Positions 19,967-31,099 of a stretch of DNA of 64,000 nucleotides are shown here, one piece after another; positions within the stretch are counted from its first letter, which is position 1, and the number at the start of each line of letters is the position of its first letter. The stretch comes from Diploptera punctata. Taxonomy: Eukaryota > Arthropoda > Insecta > Blattodea > Blaberidae. The notes under the pieces are model-generated. The model was not told the origin of the DNA. It was given only the letters and a program-made list of their open reading frames with translations, and ran no database searches. The position numbers were made by a program, and so were the translations under genes. The DNA is taken from contig JASPKZ010001233.1 in the NCBI GenBank assembly GCA_030220185.1, positions 620,001 to 684,000 on the forward strand, read 5' to 3'.

Positions 19967-20083
19967 GGAGTGTTTGTTTATAATGGAAGCATGATTGATA
20001 AACCTTCATTGAGACAAGCTGAAAATATTTTACAGCTTGCCAATGCAGCACAAGGCAAAAGACCTCAAGAAATCAAGCGATGA
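19967..20083 (+). CDS. CLYBL: CLYBL orthologue, terminal coding exon and stop
   Basis: A strong acceptor (tttctttctccag) opens 38 codons beginning GVFVYNGSMIDKPSLRQAEN and ending PQEIKR-stop (TGA at 20081-20083). The GSMID motif with the downstream LRQAEN helix is the C-terminal signature of CLYBL; as I recall, the aspartate of this motif is a catalytic residue in the human enzyme. Phase 0 in agrees with phase 0 out of 5604. The intervening intron is 14.4 kb and filled with nested retroelements. All three exons are uninterrupted, so the gene looks functional despite the load. Confidence 0.9.
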   Translation, partial: GVFVYNGSMIDKPSLRQAENILQLANAAQGKRPQEIKR

Positions 20084-20302
20084 ACTCATGCACAGAGGTA
20101 ATATAATCAATGTATTTTCCAATACCTTAATGATATTCAATAAACAAAACTACTGCTTCATTTATTTGTTAAAAGTGTATAAATATAATTGGCAAGTTGT
20201 AAACTTCAGTTCACTTCATATTTCATGATGAGCCCACAGTTTACTATAAGAATATATTAAAATACAATAATTCAGTTCTTTTTTAAATTATAAATTAATA
20301 AA
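20084..20302 (+). other. CLYBL 3' UTR with candidate polyadenylation signal
   Basis: AT-rich sequence follows the CLYBL stop codon. An AATAAA hexamer lies at 20297-20302, about 215 bp downstream, the first clear candidate signal. The actual cleavage site cannot be placed from sequence alone. Confidence 0.4.
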
Positions 20303-21050
20303 GTTTTTCAAAAACTATAAATATGGATTATTTTGAATATATTATTTTATAGACAAATTGAAATGAGTAATTCTTAGTGTAAGGAACTTGATATTATTGT
20401 AATATTTGACAGTTACATTTTTCCACTAAGCACTACTGATTGAAGGATTTAATATCTATTAATGATAGGAATAGAGAGGAAATAAAGTTTATAATATGTA
20501 TTAAGATTAAGATAATATAGTGTATAAGATTTATAAAAATATATGTAATAATCATTATCATCACTGGGCAGTGGAAACCTTGTTAAATCCACAATGTAAA
20601 AGCATTGAATTATAGTGAATGTAAAATAAATTGATTCATAATTTGAACAAAACACAGGTCTCTCTACAATGTGTCGCATTTCGCAGTACAAATGACTGTT
20701 GTTCAAACTATTCATTTGTAATTTTTTTGTAAATGAATTCAAGCAGTTTATGTTGCCCAGCAATGATACACTGTTATAAACCAGTCACAACTGAAAGCAA
20801 AAAATACCATTTTGTTTTTTCTTGTAACCCCATATGCATACAATATTTATAATTTATTTAAAATGTTATATCCGGGCATTGATTGATTGGAAGTTATTTA
20901 TAGTAATGTGAGTTGAAACTTGCACAAAGAGTTGAAATATTTATATAATCATTGATAACCTTTAATACAAAAAATGTAAGTATAACTTAAATTTCGATAA
21001 CCAAAATTTTGATGTTATGTTCAAATACTTTCCAATACTGGACAATATTA
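20303..21050. other. Intergenic, nothing recognised
   Basis: AT-rich sequence downstream of CLYBL without recognisable features. Confidence 0.45.
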
Positions 21051-21054
21051 ATCT

Positions 21055-21180
21055 GAAGAGAAATATTAACGCTTGAACTGCGACTTGAACCCTAAACCTC
21101 TGGATCTACACACCAGGGCATAGAACTACAGATCTGGGGTTCAAATCCTGTTCAAGCATTAATTTTTCTTTTCAAAACAA
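21055..21180 (+). repeat. tRNA-like imperfect palindrome
   Basis: ATTAACGCTTGAACTGCGAC and AGATCTGGGGTTCAAATCCT with GTTCAAGCATTAATTTTTC form imperfect inverted arms around a 20-bp spacer. Same family as 6279 and 19168. Confidence 0.65.
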
Positions 21181-21224
21181 TATTGTACAACCAAAATTAC
21201 TAAGAATGTAATATATATAAATCT

Positions 21225-21545
21225 CCATGGTGCTACAGGCCTAGAATACTCTTAACCTACCAGTCAGCTGCTGACTCCACATCCAGACATATTAATCACA
21301 GAGGTGGACGAGTATCCAGCCAGGATAGGGCTTGACATTTGGTCAGTATGTTGGGTCCCCCAATTGTTATAGCTGGTTTTCTCAACCCTTTATAGCTACC
21401 CAAATTTCTCACAATCCTGGGTGGACACTGCTCCCATTCTGGTCAAAATTCCATGAGAAAATTTCTTACTGCACGGGAACTCAAACTAGTACAAGTCCCA
21501 TTGATCTGCACCAGGGCATCATGCCTTAAACTGCTCGGCTATGAC
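21225..21545 (-). mobile_element. SINE-B (copy 3)
   Basis: Matches the SINE-B body (CAACCCTTTATAGCTACCCA; CCATGAGAAAATTTCTTAC) and tRNA-like end (GGAACTCAAACTAGTACAAG). Diverged B box. Confidence 0.75.
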
Positions 21546-21589
21546 ATGGGACATATGTGCATATATATTGTAGTGTATTGTAAGCCTAT

Positions 21590-21970
21590 ATTTTCCCTTT
21601 ACAGAGATATAGGCGCTCTCCCCTACAGGGAAGAATTTGAACCATACTAATTTAGTTATACTTGTTTTCGTATAGATGTCATTTTGAGTGGTCTGTGGTC
21701 AGCGTTCCGCCTCATACTGACATCTAGGAAACCAAGGTGGTGCTAGGATGGGAAAATTTGCTAAATTTTGCTTAGAGGCCTTTTCATTCAGGCTTAAGGA
21801 TTTTTTACGAGTTTAAAAATCTTCAAGACTCGGGACCCACGGCTTAAAGTCCCTCCCAGATGACTTGCTCCTTGGATTTTTCCGTCCTAAAAATCCATCG
21901 ACCCCAGCCGGGTTTGAACCTGCAATCCTCGGGACCAGAGGCAAGGAGCATAACCTCTAGTCCACCGCAC
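21590..21970 (-). mobile_element. SINE-D, tRNA-derived (copy 1, full length)
   Basis: Minus strand head GGTGGACTAGAGGTTATGC with B box GGTTCAAACCC, then a body (GATTTTTAGGACGG, TAAGCCTGAATGAAAAGG, GGCGGAACGCTGACCACAG). The second copy, without the tRNA head, is at 44345-44640. Confidence 0.8.
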
Positions 21971-22124
21971 ATATATATAATATATTAAATAATGTATAAT
22001 GAATTTTGAAATCAACTACATATGCCATCTGAACCAAGAGATTTATTTTACAACAACCAAAAGGAATGACACCAATCGATACTAGCTGTCAGGAAAAGGT
22101 TTGAAGATGGAGATTTTTCTGAAA

Positions 22125-22234
22125 TAAGTCCCAATATTTAGGTAAACTTTTGACACTCACTGAGGTGAATGATAAGTTTGCCTAAATAAACAATACCTCA
22201 TAGTGTGAATTCCTAAAAAAGTAAGTCCCAATAT
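22125..22234 (+). mobile_element. Minimal palindromic PLE element (84 bp) with 13-bp TSD
   Basis: TSD TAAGTCCCAATAT at 22125-22137 and 22222-22234. Insert 22138-22221 has 12-bp-scale arms TTAGGTAAACTT/AAGTTTGCCTAA, a short loop containing a GAGGTGA-like terminal block, then the tail ATACCTCATAGTGTGAATTC. Smallest hairpin member here; arm pairing extends 3 bp into the TSD. Confidence 0.85.
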
Positions 22235-22439
22235 ATTTTCTAATTAAAAATTATTGATGTTTGTATAAATATTTTGACTCAGATTAACAAGTTTTATCCT
22301 TAATCACCCATTTTCCTTATCCTGTTTAACAGTTATAGATATGATAGGTCAATAATTGCAGAATGAGTTATATGAACAATGATTAAATTTAACATCCTTC
22401 CAATCGGTTTTTAGTCCTTAAGCTAAATTTGGGTCACAA

Positions 22440-22525
22440 TAATAAAAATGTGATACACCTAGAAGGTCCTTGACCTATAAACTGGCCGCTGGCCTCACAC
22501 GTGTTAATGACAGAGAGGCCCACAA
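22440..22525 (-). repeat. Short SINE-B 3' fragment
   Basis: AAGGTCCTTGACCTATAAAC, CTGGCCTCACACGTGTTAAT match the distal SINE-B body only. Confidence 0.5.
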
Positions 22526-22799
22526 TAAGAATTACAATTAAATATAAACATAAAGGAAATATGAATAAACAAACCATATAGTGCATTCATTAAGACACTT
22601 CATTGGCCTTATCCTCAACGAATTGATTCCAATTCATATTTCCAATATCCAGTTCCCTAACATTAATCTAAATATTTGTTTTATTTGCAATTCTATATGA
22701 AATGCATATCCATAAATTCCATCACAATCTAATATTTGTTTTAAACTTGTTGGAAGACATTTTACAAAAAGAAATTCATATGGATGTAACCTAAAGTAC

Positions 22800-23415
22800 A
22801 AAAAATGAAATGGGAGGCATTAGAACACACATTATATGGATGTGAAACATGGTCTCTTTAGAGAGGGGTCCTGCTATGGTCTCGAGTATGCTAACTTGTC
22901 ACATAGCAGACCCAGATTTGATCCCCAGTCAGGACAAGTTTCCTGGATGAGGTTTTTTAGGGGTTTTTCCTCACTTGTAAGACTTGTCAGGAAACTTTAA
23001 GGCCCAAACAGTCCCCGAGCATCATATGGCCATCACAATCATCATCATTCATATTTGCCTTAGATTAAGTTTAGGATTAAGAACTCTCCTGGCGCACCAC
23101 TACCATCATCATCCATAATATCATCAGGGCAGCCTTCCAAGCACCCCAACCTCAGAAGTGGGTTACAATTACGCCAATGCCAGGAGAGAACACCAAAAAT
23201 GTCGAAATGACAACCTAGGGCATTGAAGGAAAAAAAAACTTTGAGAGGAGAAAAGAATATGAATATATGAGAAGGTACTTCGGAAAAATTTTGGACCAAA
23301 GGTAGATGAACAAACAGGTGAATGGAGAAAACTACATAACAATGAGCTATGAGATTGTTATAGGAAACCAGATGTGATAAGAGCAGTTAAGTCTCATAGA
23401 CTGAGAGAACAGGAC
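22800..23415 (+). pseudogene. LINE-E fragment (copy 4), interrupted
   Basis: TATGGATGTGAAACATGGTC (22836-22855) is the YGCETW segment of LINE-E, which resumes at about 23225 (GAGAGGAGAAAAGAATATGA, GGACCAAAGGTAGATGAAC, AAGTCTCATAGACTG). Between lie a SINE-C copy and about 170 bp of unclassified, more GC-rich sequence. Confidence 0.65.
22863..23050 (+). mobile_element. SINE-C (copy 3), 5' part
   Basis: Head GGTCTCGAGTATGCTAACTT with B box-like GATTTGATCCCC, then CTGGATGAGGTTTTTTAGG and GGAAACTTTAAGGCCCAAAC. Lacks the distal body. Confidence 0.75.
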
Positions 23416-23419
23416 ATGT

Positions 23420-24555
23420 ATTTCAACTGCAGAGATCTCAAGCAGGCATTCTTTAGAAGTACAGAGGTGTATTTTCTCTCTATGAGCATCTTGAAATCAA
23501 TTTGTAGGCTTAAGAGATGCGAAAGATATCATATTTTCATTACTCTTGTTGCTAGTGAATATCCAGCACAAAAATGCTAATTCTGGCGAGAGAAATAAGT
23601 TATTCCAATAGTATTTATTTGTATAGATTTTTATATTGCTTATGCATGCTATTAAATTAATTTAAAGCCAATTTTAAAAATAGTCTAGTGAATCCCTAGT
23701 TAAAGCATTAGTCGCCACTAGTTGTCATTTAATTAGGATGTAAGAGGATTGATATCCAAGTAGAGTTTATAAAGCAAGATCTTAAGGGAATACATCTCAA
23801 AGAAGAAGTGTAACTTTGGAACCCTTGTCCATGACTATGGAGATTGACTGACAAGTAAGTTAGCTTTACATAGAACCTGAGACATTCTTCAAATGCCAGC
23901 ATGGCAGGAAAAATTGCACAATCCTAAATTCTAAACATATTTTTAATAACAAAATTTGGCTGAACTTTACAACCTGTGACACAACTTACTTAATTCCTTC
24001 ATAAACTCCTGTCAAATTTTATTCGTACGGTATCATTTTTTCAAATTATTTCCCATCATTTACAATGATTTTTACAGTTTTTCTAATGATTATTTCAATA
24101 TATTTTTCTATGGTTTTAACTATATACATAGCATGATGATGTGGCAGCCATATTGATTTTAATGAACATTCTATGCAACAACAAAGGCATGTTCCAGGGC
24201 AGCCAACATACAGTAAGTACTAATTAACTGTACACATATACTTCAGAATTTCAGAACTTACTATTTATTTTTCGATATTGCATTCTTTCACAGGTTAGAG
24301 TGCTTAAATTGCATTAGGTTAGTCTTTTATAGGTTAGAGTATACTTAAATTGCGTTAGGTTAGCTTTTAAGTTTGTTAAATATGACATATATGTTGGCTG
24401 CATCCCATGATTTGCATTTGTTGGCACATGCACGTATATGATTGAAAATCTTTCACGTCACATGTTGTAAAATATTTCCAAAAATTCAACACACATCTCA
24501 GCTAAAAGCTATATTCAAATAAGGAGAAATTAATTAAAATAATTGTTTAATTCAT
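23420..24555. other. Intergenic, no gene recognised
   Basis: AT-rich. A short direct repeat (TAGGTTAGAGT...TTAAATTGCRTTAGGTTAG) occurs at about 24293-24322 and 24327-24364. No coding exon recognised. Confidence 0.45.
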
Positions 24556-24559
24556 GTTG

Positions 24560-25390
24560 AAGAAAATCATATCTTCTTCTTCTTCGTCAGGCTCTACGAC
24601 TTCCAGTGGAATGTCTTGGCCTTCTCAACCAGTTTACGCCACTTCTTCCTATCTTGTGCAGTAGATTTCAAATCAAAAATCCCCATCTCTCTCAAATCTT
24701 CAATTACGTCATCTTCCCATCAATCCTTGGGTCTTCCCCTTGGTCTTGTTCCCTGTGGCTTCCAATTCAAAATATCATTCGGCAATCTTCCCTTTGGCAT
24801 TCTTAGTGTATGTCCAAACCATTGTAATCTTTTGGGTTTGATGAAACTAACTATATTTTCTTTATTATTCTTGAGGTATAATTTGTCATTCCTTCTCAAC
24901 CTCCAATTTCCATTTTCCTTTACTGGACCTAGCACTCTTCTAAATATTTTCCTCTCAAACGTTAATAGTCTTAATTTATCTGCTTCTTTTAGTACCCAGG
25001 TTTCGGCTCCATAACATATGATTGGTCTTATTATTGCTGTATATAATTTGAATTTAACATTTTTTGATATTAATTTGCTTTTGTCGAAATTAGCAAAATA
25101 TGCTTTATTCCCTTGCAATATTCTTGTTTTGATCTCTTCTTCAACAGTATTATTATCGTTTAGTATTGTACCTAGGTACTTAAAGGAGTTAATTTGATCA
25201 ATACAGTCACTATTTATAGTTAGTTCAGTCAAATTTGTTTTATTTCTCATACATCTTAAATATTTTGTTTTATTTAGATTGATACAAGTCCATATTTTAT
25301 ACTTTCATTTTTCAATTTGTCAAAGGTTTCCAGTAGGGAATTTTTTGTTCTTGCTGTTATTATTACATCATCAGCATATGCAAGACAAAG
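24560..25390 (-). pseudogene. LINE reverse transcriptase C-terminal region
   Basis: Minus strand 25250-24720 is open for 176 residues: INSFKYLGTILNDNNTVEEE, PIICYGAETWVLKEADKL, LQWFGHTLRMPKGRLPNDIL, GTRPRGRPKD. Upstream (about 25390-25320) a palm-like LAYADDVII sequence precedes in another frame. This is the RT thumb and C-terminus of a non-LTR retrotransposon with only light damage. GAAGAAGAAG near 24577 is probably the 3' end. Confidence 0.75.
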
Positions 25391-25629
25391 AAAATCATAT
25401 CACAAAATAGAATCTTTGTGCATCAATCATGATAATATCTTTAATAAAGCTATTCTAGAATAATTATTTATGCATTTTAGAGAGCAATACAATATTTTTA
25501 TTTTCATATTTATATTCAACATTTTGCCTTTTTTTAATTTACAGCATTGTTAATATTAATTAACAAAATAATTAAATTTATCATGTTTTGTTTTGAGTGT
25601 GACAGGTTTGGAAGCAATATAGTTTTTAG

Positions 25630-25740
25630 GTATATCTTTATATATCTTACATGATATATGAGGTAAGATGTAAATATGACTCATTAATTTAAAATTAAGA
25701 ACCTCATAATGTGTTTCCCATTTTTAACTTTGTATATCTT
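25630..25740 (+). mobile_element. Short PLE terminus with 9-bp TSD
   Basis: TSD GTATATCTT at 25630-25638 and 25732-25740. The insert has a short stem ATCTTAC/GTAAGAT around ATATATGAG, then linker and tail GAACCTCATAATGTGTTTCC. A truncated relative of the hairpins. Confidence 0.75.
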
Positions 25741-25799
25741 ATTCTACCTAAAAACAGAGAGGATAGAGACACAGACACTTCAAATAATATATAACAATG

Positions 25800-27360
25800 T
25801 AAAGCATCATTTCCAGCATCAATATATTTAATCTGTTAATTTAAAAACTTACTTCACTGATTTTGAAAGCATATTTAACACCCATTTAAAATATCTGGGA
25901 GACGGAAGATATAAACAAAACCCAAATGTCTGATAGCTCACTAAGACTGAATTTTTAATTTTTTATACACTATCAACATCCTGCTGTGCACTGAAAAAAA
26001 TTGTTCAGAGCTCTAATATATTTTTCTATGCTCTTTCAAATCAAGACTAGAGCAGATGTAAACGAAATCCACGATCTCAGAGATTTTAATGCATATTATC
26101 AAATATACTTCCAAAAAACTTTCATTACACAAAGAGTCTCTAGAAAAGTTATATCATTTTATCTTACAAATTTCTTGCAGTCAATCTTGTTACTGACAAA
26201 GTTTTCTCTACATAATATTTAAAATGTTTAATGTCCTGTCATCATGTCTCTCTATTATTTTTTCTCTTGCCAGTTTAATTTGTACCAAAGACATAGAGGG
26301 AAGGAAACAATAGAGACGGAAGAAATTCCTTTGGAAGACATTTAAGTACAAATTACAGACACTCCATTAAAAATGCTACACTTAATCATGAAACAAAATT
26401 GAGCATGAATGTGCAATATTGGAATAAATATCTGAAATATATTTTAAAATCAAACTAGCATAAAAAATTACACATATGATACTTTAAAATTTAAGGTAAT
26501 CCAGTTATGCATAAATGCTTATATTACCATCTAACAGATATAAAAATAAGAAAATATTTCTTCAATTTGTGATAGCCTTGATGAAAAATAGATGCATCAA
26601 TCTGGGATTATAATTTTTTTTTTCTGTGTGTCTTTTTTTGAAATAGGCACCTGTCAGTAGTTCATTAAAAGTGACAGATTTTGACTCATCATTTTTGACT
26701 AAGCATTGGGATCCTCATCATTTTTGACTAAGCATTGGGATCCACAATTTTTCTAGATTGTTATAAATCATTATCTTATCAGTTATTTGTCCTAGAAGAA
26801 TTTTTATGGCCTGAGAAAGGGATTTTGATGTCAATGTTTTATGGAGTAAACCCACTGGACTTTTTCCATTTGGGTGGTATTTTAAATATTGCCATAGGAA
26901 AGGTAAATAAGTCCATTCTCCTGATATGTTCTTTCCTGTTTTGCTGATACTTGGAGATATAGTTGAGTTCTTGTAACATAGCTACACATTTCTTTTGATC
27001 TCATTTGAGTGTAGCTGGCTGTTTGGTACATGAATCATTTTTCAGGCAGGTTATTATAAATATGAGACAGAAATTTCTTCAATTCTTGCACGTGGATGCT
27101 GAATAATAATTTGGATATTTAGTTTACATTAGACCCATATAATATAATTTAGAGTTTTACCAGTTGTTTTTTCCCTCATTAATATATTCATAAATGTAAG
27201 AAGAAGAAAAAAGTTACATTATCTCGTGTGTTAAATTTACCAATTGCTAATTTTTAGAACAACTTGTCCATAATATTTAAATTCAATGAGTTAACTATAT
27301 AACACACCCAGTTTATACAATCCTCCTTATAGGATATCACAACTCTTAGTTGCCAATCAG
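25800..27360. other. Intergenic, no gene recognised
   Basis: AT-rich. The only structure seen is the tandem duplication at 26685-26742. Confidence 0.4.
26685..26742. repeat. 29-bp perfect tandem duplication
   Basis: The unit at 26685-26713 (CTCATCATTTTTGACTAAGC...) is repeated exactly at 26714-26742. Probably replication slippage; no further copies. Confidence 0.85.
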
Positions 27361-27365
27361 TCTTC

Positions 27366-27396
27366 TGCTGAAGATGGAATCAGTTCCAAAACGCCT
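27366..27396 (+). ncRNA. Degenerate hammerhead-like PLE remnant
   Basis: CTGAAGA, T, stem GGAA/TTCC with loop TCAG, then AAAAC in place of GAAAC. The loss of G12 would inactivate a hammerhead. It lies just left of a PLE insertion but outside its TSD. Confidence 0.4.
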
Positions 27397-27589
27397 TTTG
27401 AAAAGTTTTACCTTCATTGTGTTAACTGCATAAATGTTTAATAGTTGAAGGAAGTAACACTATGAGGTTCCTTTTAATTATTATGAGTTAAGAATTTAGA
27501 TTCACCTCATATTTTCTTATTTTTCTTGCAGACTAGCTTCTTCACACCTTCATGATATTGTCAATCCATGAACAGAGAAAATTTTAATA

Positions 27590-27979
27590 TAGAGAAAAAA
27601 ACATACTAAAAATAGCAAAAGAGAATGATTTTGAGAAAAAGATGATTCATAAAAAAATAAATAAATTCAAACAACAAAAAGTGAAAAATGAAAGTACTCT
27701 TCAGACAATAAAGAAATTGGTAAAAAGTTCAGAAAATTTACATACCATATTTTAGTATTAACATTCAGACTGTTAACAGGTCATGATTACCTGTCAGCGC
27801 ACCTCCATAAAATTGGAATCTTCAACTCTCCAAATTGTATCCTGTACCAAGACACTACCATGAACAAAGATCATCTTGCTAGCTGTGAGGTTCTGAAGAT
27901 GTCACCTGCAAGAACTCTGGCAGGACTCTATTGGGAAGCAAGAAAGCAAATGTAACACATCCAAGCTAATGGGCATTAG

Positions 27980-28013
<34 letters not shown>

Positions 28014-28497
28014 TTTTAGTATTAAAATTTCAACAAATTTTCAGCTAATTTAACACTAAATTAGCACCAAAAAAGGATTACAGCCTGAATGAATTAAAAG
28101 GAACAAAAATGAAAAGATTGACGATGCAACAAATCAGGGATTTATCAAATTGATTGTAAAGATTTAAAAAATATATACACAGGAGAAACAAAAAGGAACT
28201 TGAATACAAGATTGAAAGAACACCTTATAAATGTTAAAAATGGGAAACAGAAAAGTCTGCAATAGCTGCACATGCATGGTCAGAAAAAACGCACTATAGA
28301 AATTAATCCCAAATTACTGAAACAATTAGAAAAATGTAAGGAACTCACAATTTGGGAGAAAATTTACATCCACAAGAATAAGGAAAAAACTATGAATTTT
28401 GAAATTCCCAGGGGAAAAAAAAGAAAATTGATTTGGAAGTTCATTGGTCAGCAGAAATCAACCTACAGGATCGACAACAACAAAATTGATAGTTAAG
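27590..28497 (+). pseudogene. PLE RT C-terminus and GIY-YIG remnant
   Basis: Plus-strand pieces NREKFNIEK-like, KIAKENDFEKKMIHKKINKF (with a frameshift) before the nested LINE; then LAPKKDYSLNELK, a damaged GIY region, NLNTRLKEHLINVKNG-like, AIAAHAWSEK, LTIWEKIYIHKNKEKTMNFE. The catalytic motifs are broken. Confidence 0.65.
27750..28025 (+). mobile_element. LINE 3' end inserted in the PLE, 12-bp TSD
   Basis: TSD TTTTAGTATTAA at 27750-27761 and 28014-28025. The insert encodes TFRLLTGHDYLSAHLHKIGI, NSPNCILYQDTT (the CPLC knuckle decayed), WEARKQM-stop, then a (CTA)n tail at about 27980-28012. It is the same C-terminus type as the RNase-H LINE at 35325-36520. Confidence 0.8.
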
Positions 28498-28609
28498 ATG
28501 CATTAACAATATCATGAAGGCGTGAAGAAACTAGTCTGCCAAAAAAAAAAAAAAAAAAAAAGAGGCGAGTCTAAATTCTTAACTCATAATAATTACATAA
28601 ATGTCATTC

Positions 28610-29600
28610 TTTGTCTCCATGATGGTCATACTGCTTTCCTACAAATTTTCCAAACTATGTTGTCGTATAAGTGCAGCATTTAATATTGGAGAGCTATTAA
28701 CCATATAGATTTTTATTATCTGTAGTTTTGTGCAAGATTATACATTATTTTAGTTGTACTTTTCTCAATGGATAATGATGTACAAAAACTGCCAATAATT
28801 TAATCTTTAGCAATACCATTAAAAATACCATTTATCTGTGTAGGTCTGTCGCTTATACTGTGCATATACCTGATTATCCTAAACATTGTAATAGCAGTAC
28901 TTACATATCATATTCTTTCTAGTTAACATTAACATAATTTTGAATATATTCTATCTCTTCTGTCATAACGTTAGAGAGAATAAATATACACAATGTATAA
29001 AATTGTATGTTACCTGATAATTATATGAAGAAGGGACAGATATTAAGAAAAACTCCCATTATTTACTAAACCACATATGTAAGAAATTTTTAAGGAATAA
29101 AATATTTAATCTGATGCAAAACATGAAATTTTCATTAGAGCCAAATAAAGTACATTTTACTGTGCTGCCATTACTGTGTAAATTTTACACAACATACAAT
29201 TCTTTTACATCAATAATGTTTTCAATGTGATATTTTTAACACCATTCTATCTTAGCAAAAAAAAAAATCCATGAAAATATACATTAATAATACATTACAT
29301 AATTCTTTCATTAAACTTACATTCATAAAACACACACATCAACATCCATACATCTCAAAAATGTGATATAATTAATCCATCACAGTAAATATCTGAATGA
29401 GGCCATATATTAATTTGAAGCCCTGGTTTAAGGCACAAAACATTGAACATCACAAATAACAATTTAACCTCACGAGAGGAACAACATCTGATAGTACTAG
29501 TACATGCTATACAAACCTTATAACCAAGCTTATGCTTACTTTGCTTTAGTTCCTTTCATCGCTCAGAATGAGCTGCCATTCTCAGAAAAAAAAATAGTTG
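28610..29600. other. Intergenic between convergent CLYBL and SFT2 genes
   Basis: AT-rich, includes the SFT2 3' UTR at its right edge. No canonical polyadenylation hexamer was assigned and no other feature recognised. Confidence 0.45.
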
Positions 29601-29606
29601 ACCATT

Positions 29607-29768
<162 letters not shown>

Positions 29769-29784
29769 CTATCTATAATAGCAT

Positions 29785-29865
29785 AATGCAATATTGAGCC
29801 ATAGCCTCTCCTTTGTTATGAGTTACTACACCAAGTTAATTTAGTTACCTTAGGCAAAATAGGGT
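29785..29865. repeat. Dispersed repeat I (copy 2)
   Basis: GAGCCATAGCCTCTCCTTTG and GAGTTACTACACCAAGTTAA match 1655-1745. Confidence 0.5.
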
Positions 29866-29904
29866 TAATTGGAAAGTTTGGAGAATCAATAATAATAATA
29901 ATTT

Positions 29905-30240
29905 ATACACACACGCTCCATAGTGTGACAGGCCTAGAATCCTTGTGAGGCCTAGACTTCTGGCCTCACATCCACATGTGTTAATCACATAGGTAGATGA
30001 TCATCCAGTCAGTGTAGAGGTGACATGTGGTCAGCATATTGGATCCCTCAGCCGTTATAGCTGGTATTCTCAACCTGGAACCGCTACTTATTTTAGCTAT
30101 TCAAATTCCTCACTGGTCCCATACTAGCTGAAATTCCATGAGAAAATTTCTTCCCCATGGAGATCTCAACCAGTGTATGTCCCATAGTTCTGTGCCAAGA
30201 CATCTATCTTGCCTTAACCACTCAGCTATGGCGCAGGACA
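29905..30240 (-). mobile_element. SINE-B (copy 4) in SFT2 intron 3
   Basis: Body CAACCTGGAACCGCTACTTA, CCATGAGAAAATTTCTTCCC; tRNA head minus strand TAGCTGAGTGGTTAAGGC with a damaged B box (GAGATCTCAACCAGTG on plus). Confidence 0.8.
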
Positions 30241-30275
30241 ATTATTTATACTAGATTAAAAGAATGTGCACTTAC

Positions 30276-30393
30276 CCCAATTGCTGCAAAGAGTGTTAAC
30301 CCAAACATGACAATCACTATAATAGTTGCTATTACTCTTGTTGGAGCAAACATTTTTTTTATCTGATTAAATGGACCCATCAGGAAACAAGTA
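30276..30393 (-). CDS. SFT2-like protein, exon 3
   Basis: The exon begins after tttcag with the last base of a split Ser codon (AG from exon 2 plus T). It encodes TCFLMGPFNQIKKMFAPTR and VIATIIVIVMFGLTLFAAIG before the donor GGG|gtaag. TCFLMGP is the most conserved SFT2 motif, and the hydrophobic stretch is the third membrane helix. The 118-nt length fits phase 2 in and 0 out. The intron upstream (toward exon 2) is 10.35 kb and carries a mariner-like transposon, LINEs and a long-TIR element. Confidence 0.9.
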
Positions 30394-30619
30394 CTGAAAA
30401 GTCAAGAAATAATTTAAATGAGAATAATGTACAAAATAGAATGATGCAAGTTTTCTATATAGTCTGACAAATTGTTTTCCTTTGTTCCATTTTTTCAAGG
30501 CCAAGGCTATGAAATGACTGATAAAAAAACGTAGGTCTAATCCAAATAATTTATGTACAAAGAAAATGTTAATTTAACTGAAGATGTTTAACATATATAG
30601 TTTAACAACTATACAATTC

Positions 30620-31090
30620 TCCCATACTAACTCAGATGGTAGCATACCTGCCTGAATAAAGGGACCAATTTTATTACTTTATTTAATAACATTCTTTAAC
30701 ACCTAGGATCATTAGCCCTCAAATTAAAATCTGGGCATAAAAGGGCAAACAAATTTAGCTCAGAGGTCTCTCTTTCCGGATGAGATTCTTTTATGTGCCA
30801 TAAAACTATGACAAAGGACTCAGGTTTGATACCTGATGTTTAGAAATTTTATTGTAAAATTTCTAATCTTGGGTCTAGCAGGTACGATGTATAATTTCTA
30901 ATCATTAGATTGTGCACTAGACGCCCAAAATAAATTCTAAATCCCTCCACAATGCATATATTAGAAATACATGTTGGTACTACTGGCAGCGATTCATCCA
31001 TCATATAGGGACTTTAAGCCTTGGCATTCCCCGGGATGTATTTGATGAAAGTAGGTTAGGTGTCAGCACCAATTTCTCCTATTTCTTCTC
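30620..31090 (+). mobile_element. SINE-like repeat, tRNA-related head
   Basis: AACTCAGATGGTAGCATACC resembles an A box and ACTCAGGTTTGATACCTGA a B box, but they are about 170 bp apart. The body GGCAGCGATTCATCC, GGACTTTAAGCC, GGTTAGGTGTCAGCACCAAT looks like a conserved SINE domain. No second copy in the window. Confidence 0.4.
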
Positions 31091-31099
31091 TTCATTGCC

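Larger units (their letters stand above)
27429..28604 (-). mobile_element. PLE fold-back, minus orientation, 9-bp TSD, with nested LINE
   Basis: TSD CATAAATGT at 27429-27437 and 28596-28604. The tail (minus GAACCTCATAGTGTTACTTC) is at 27450-27469. Short sense arm about 27475-27568 mirrors 28506-28595. Between them runs an antisense PLE segment (plus-strand coding) from RT end to GIY-YIG remnant, split by a LINE 3' end. So the fold-back is asymmetric, with a long antisense and a short sense copy. Confidence 0.8.

Noticed and set aside
23060..23299. 79-codon minus-strand frame as a gene
   Set aside because: Lies within an interrupted LINE-E copy next to SINE-C and has no recognisable motif.
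26735..26947. 70-codon plus-strand frame with hydrophobic sequence
   Set aside because: No family resemblance, no splice context, and it starts in a slippage duplication.
27973..28012. CRISPR-like short repeat array
   Set aside because: A simple (CTA)n microsatellite at a LINE 3' end; no spacers.
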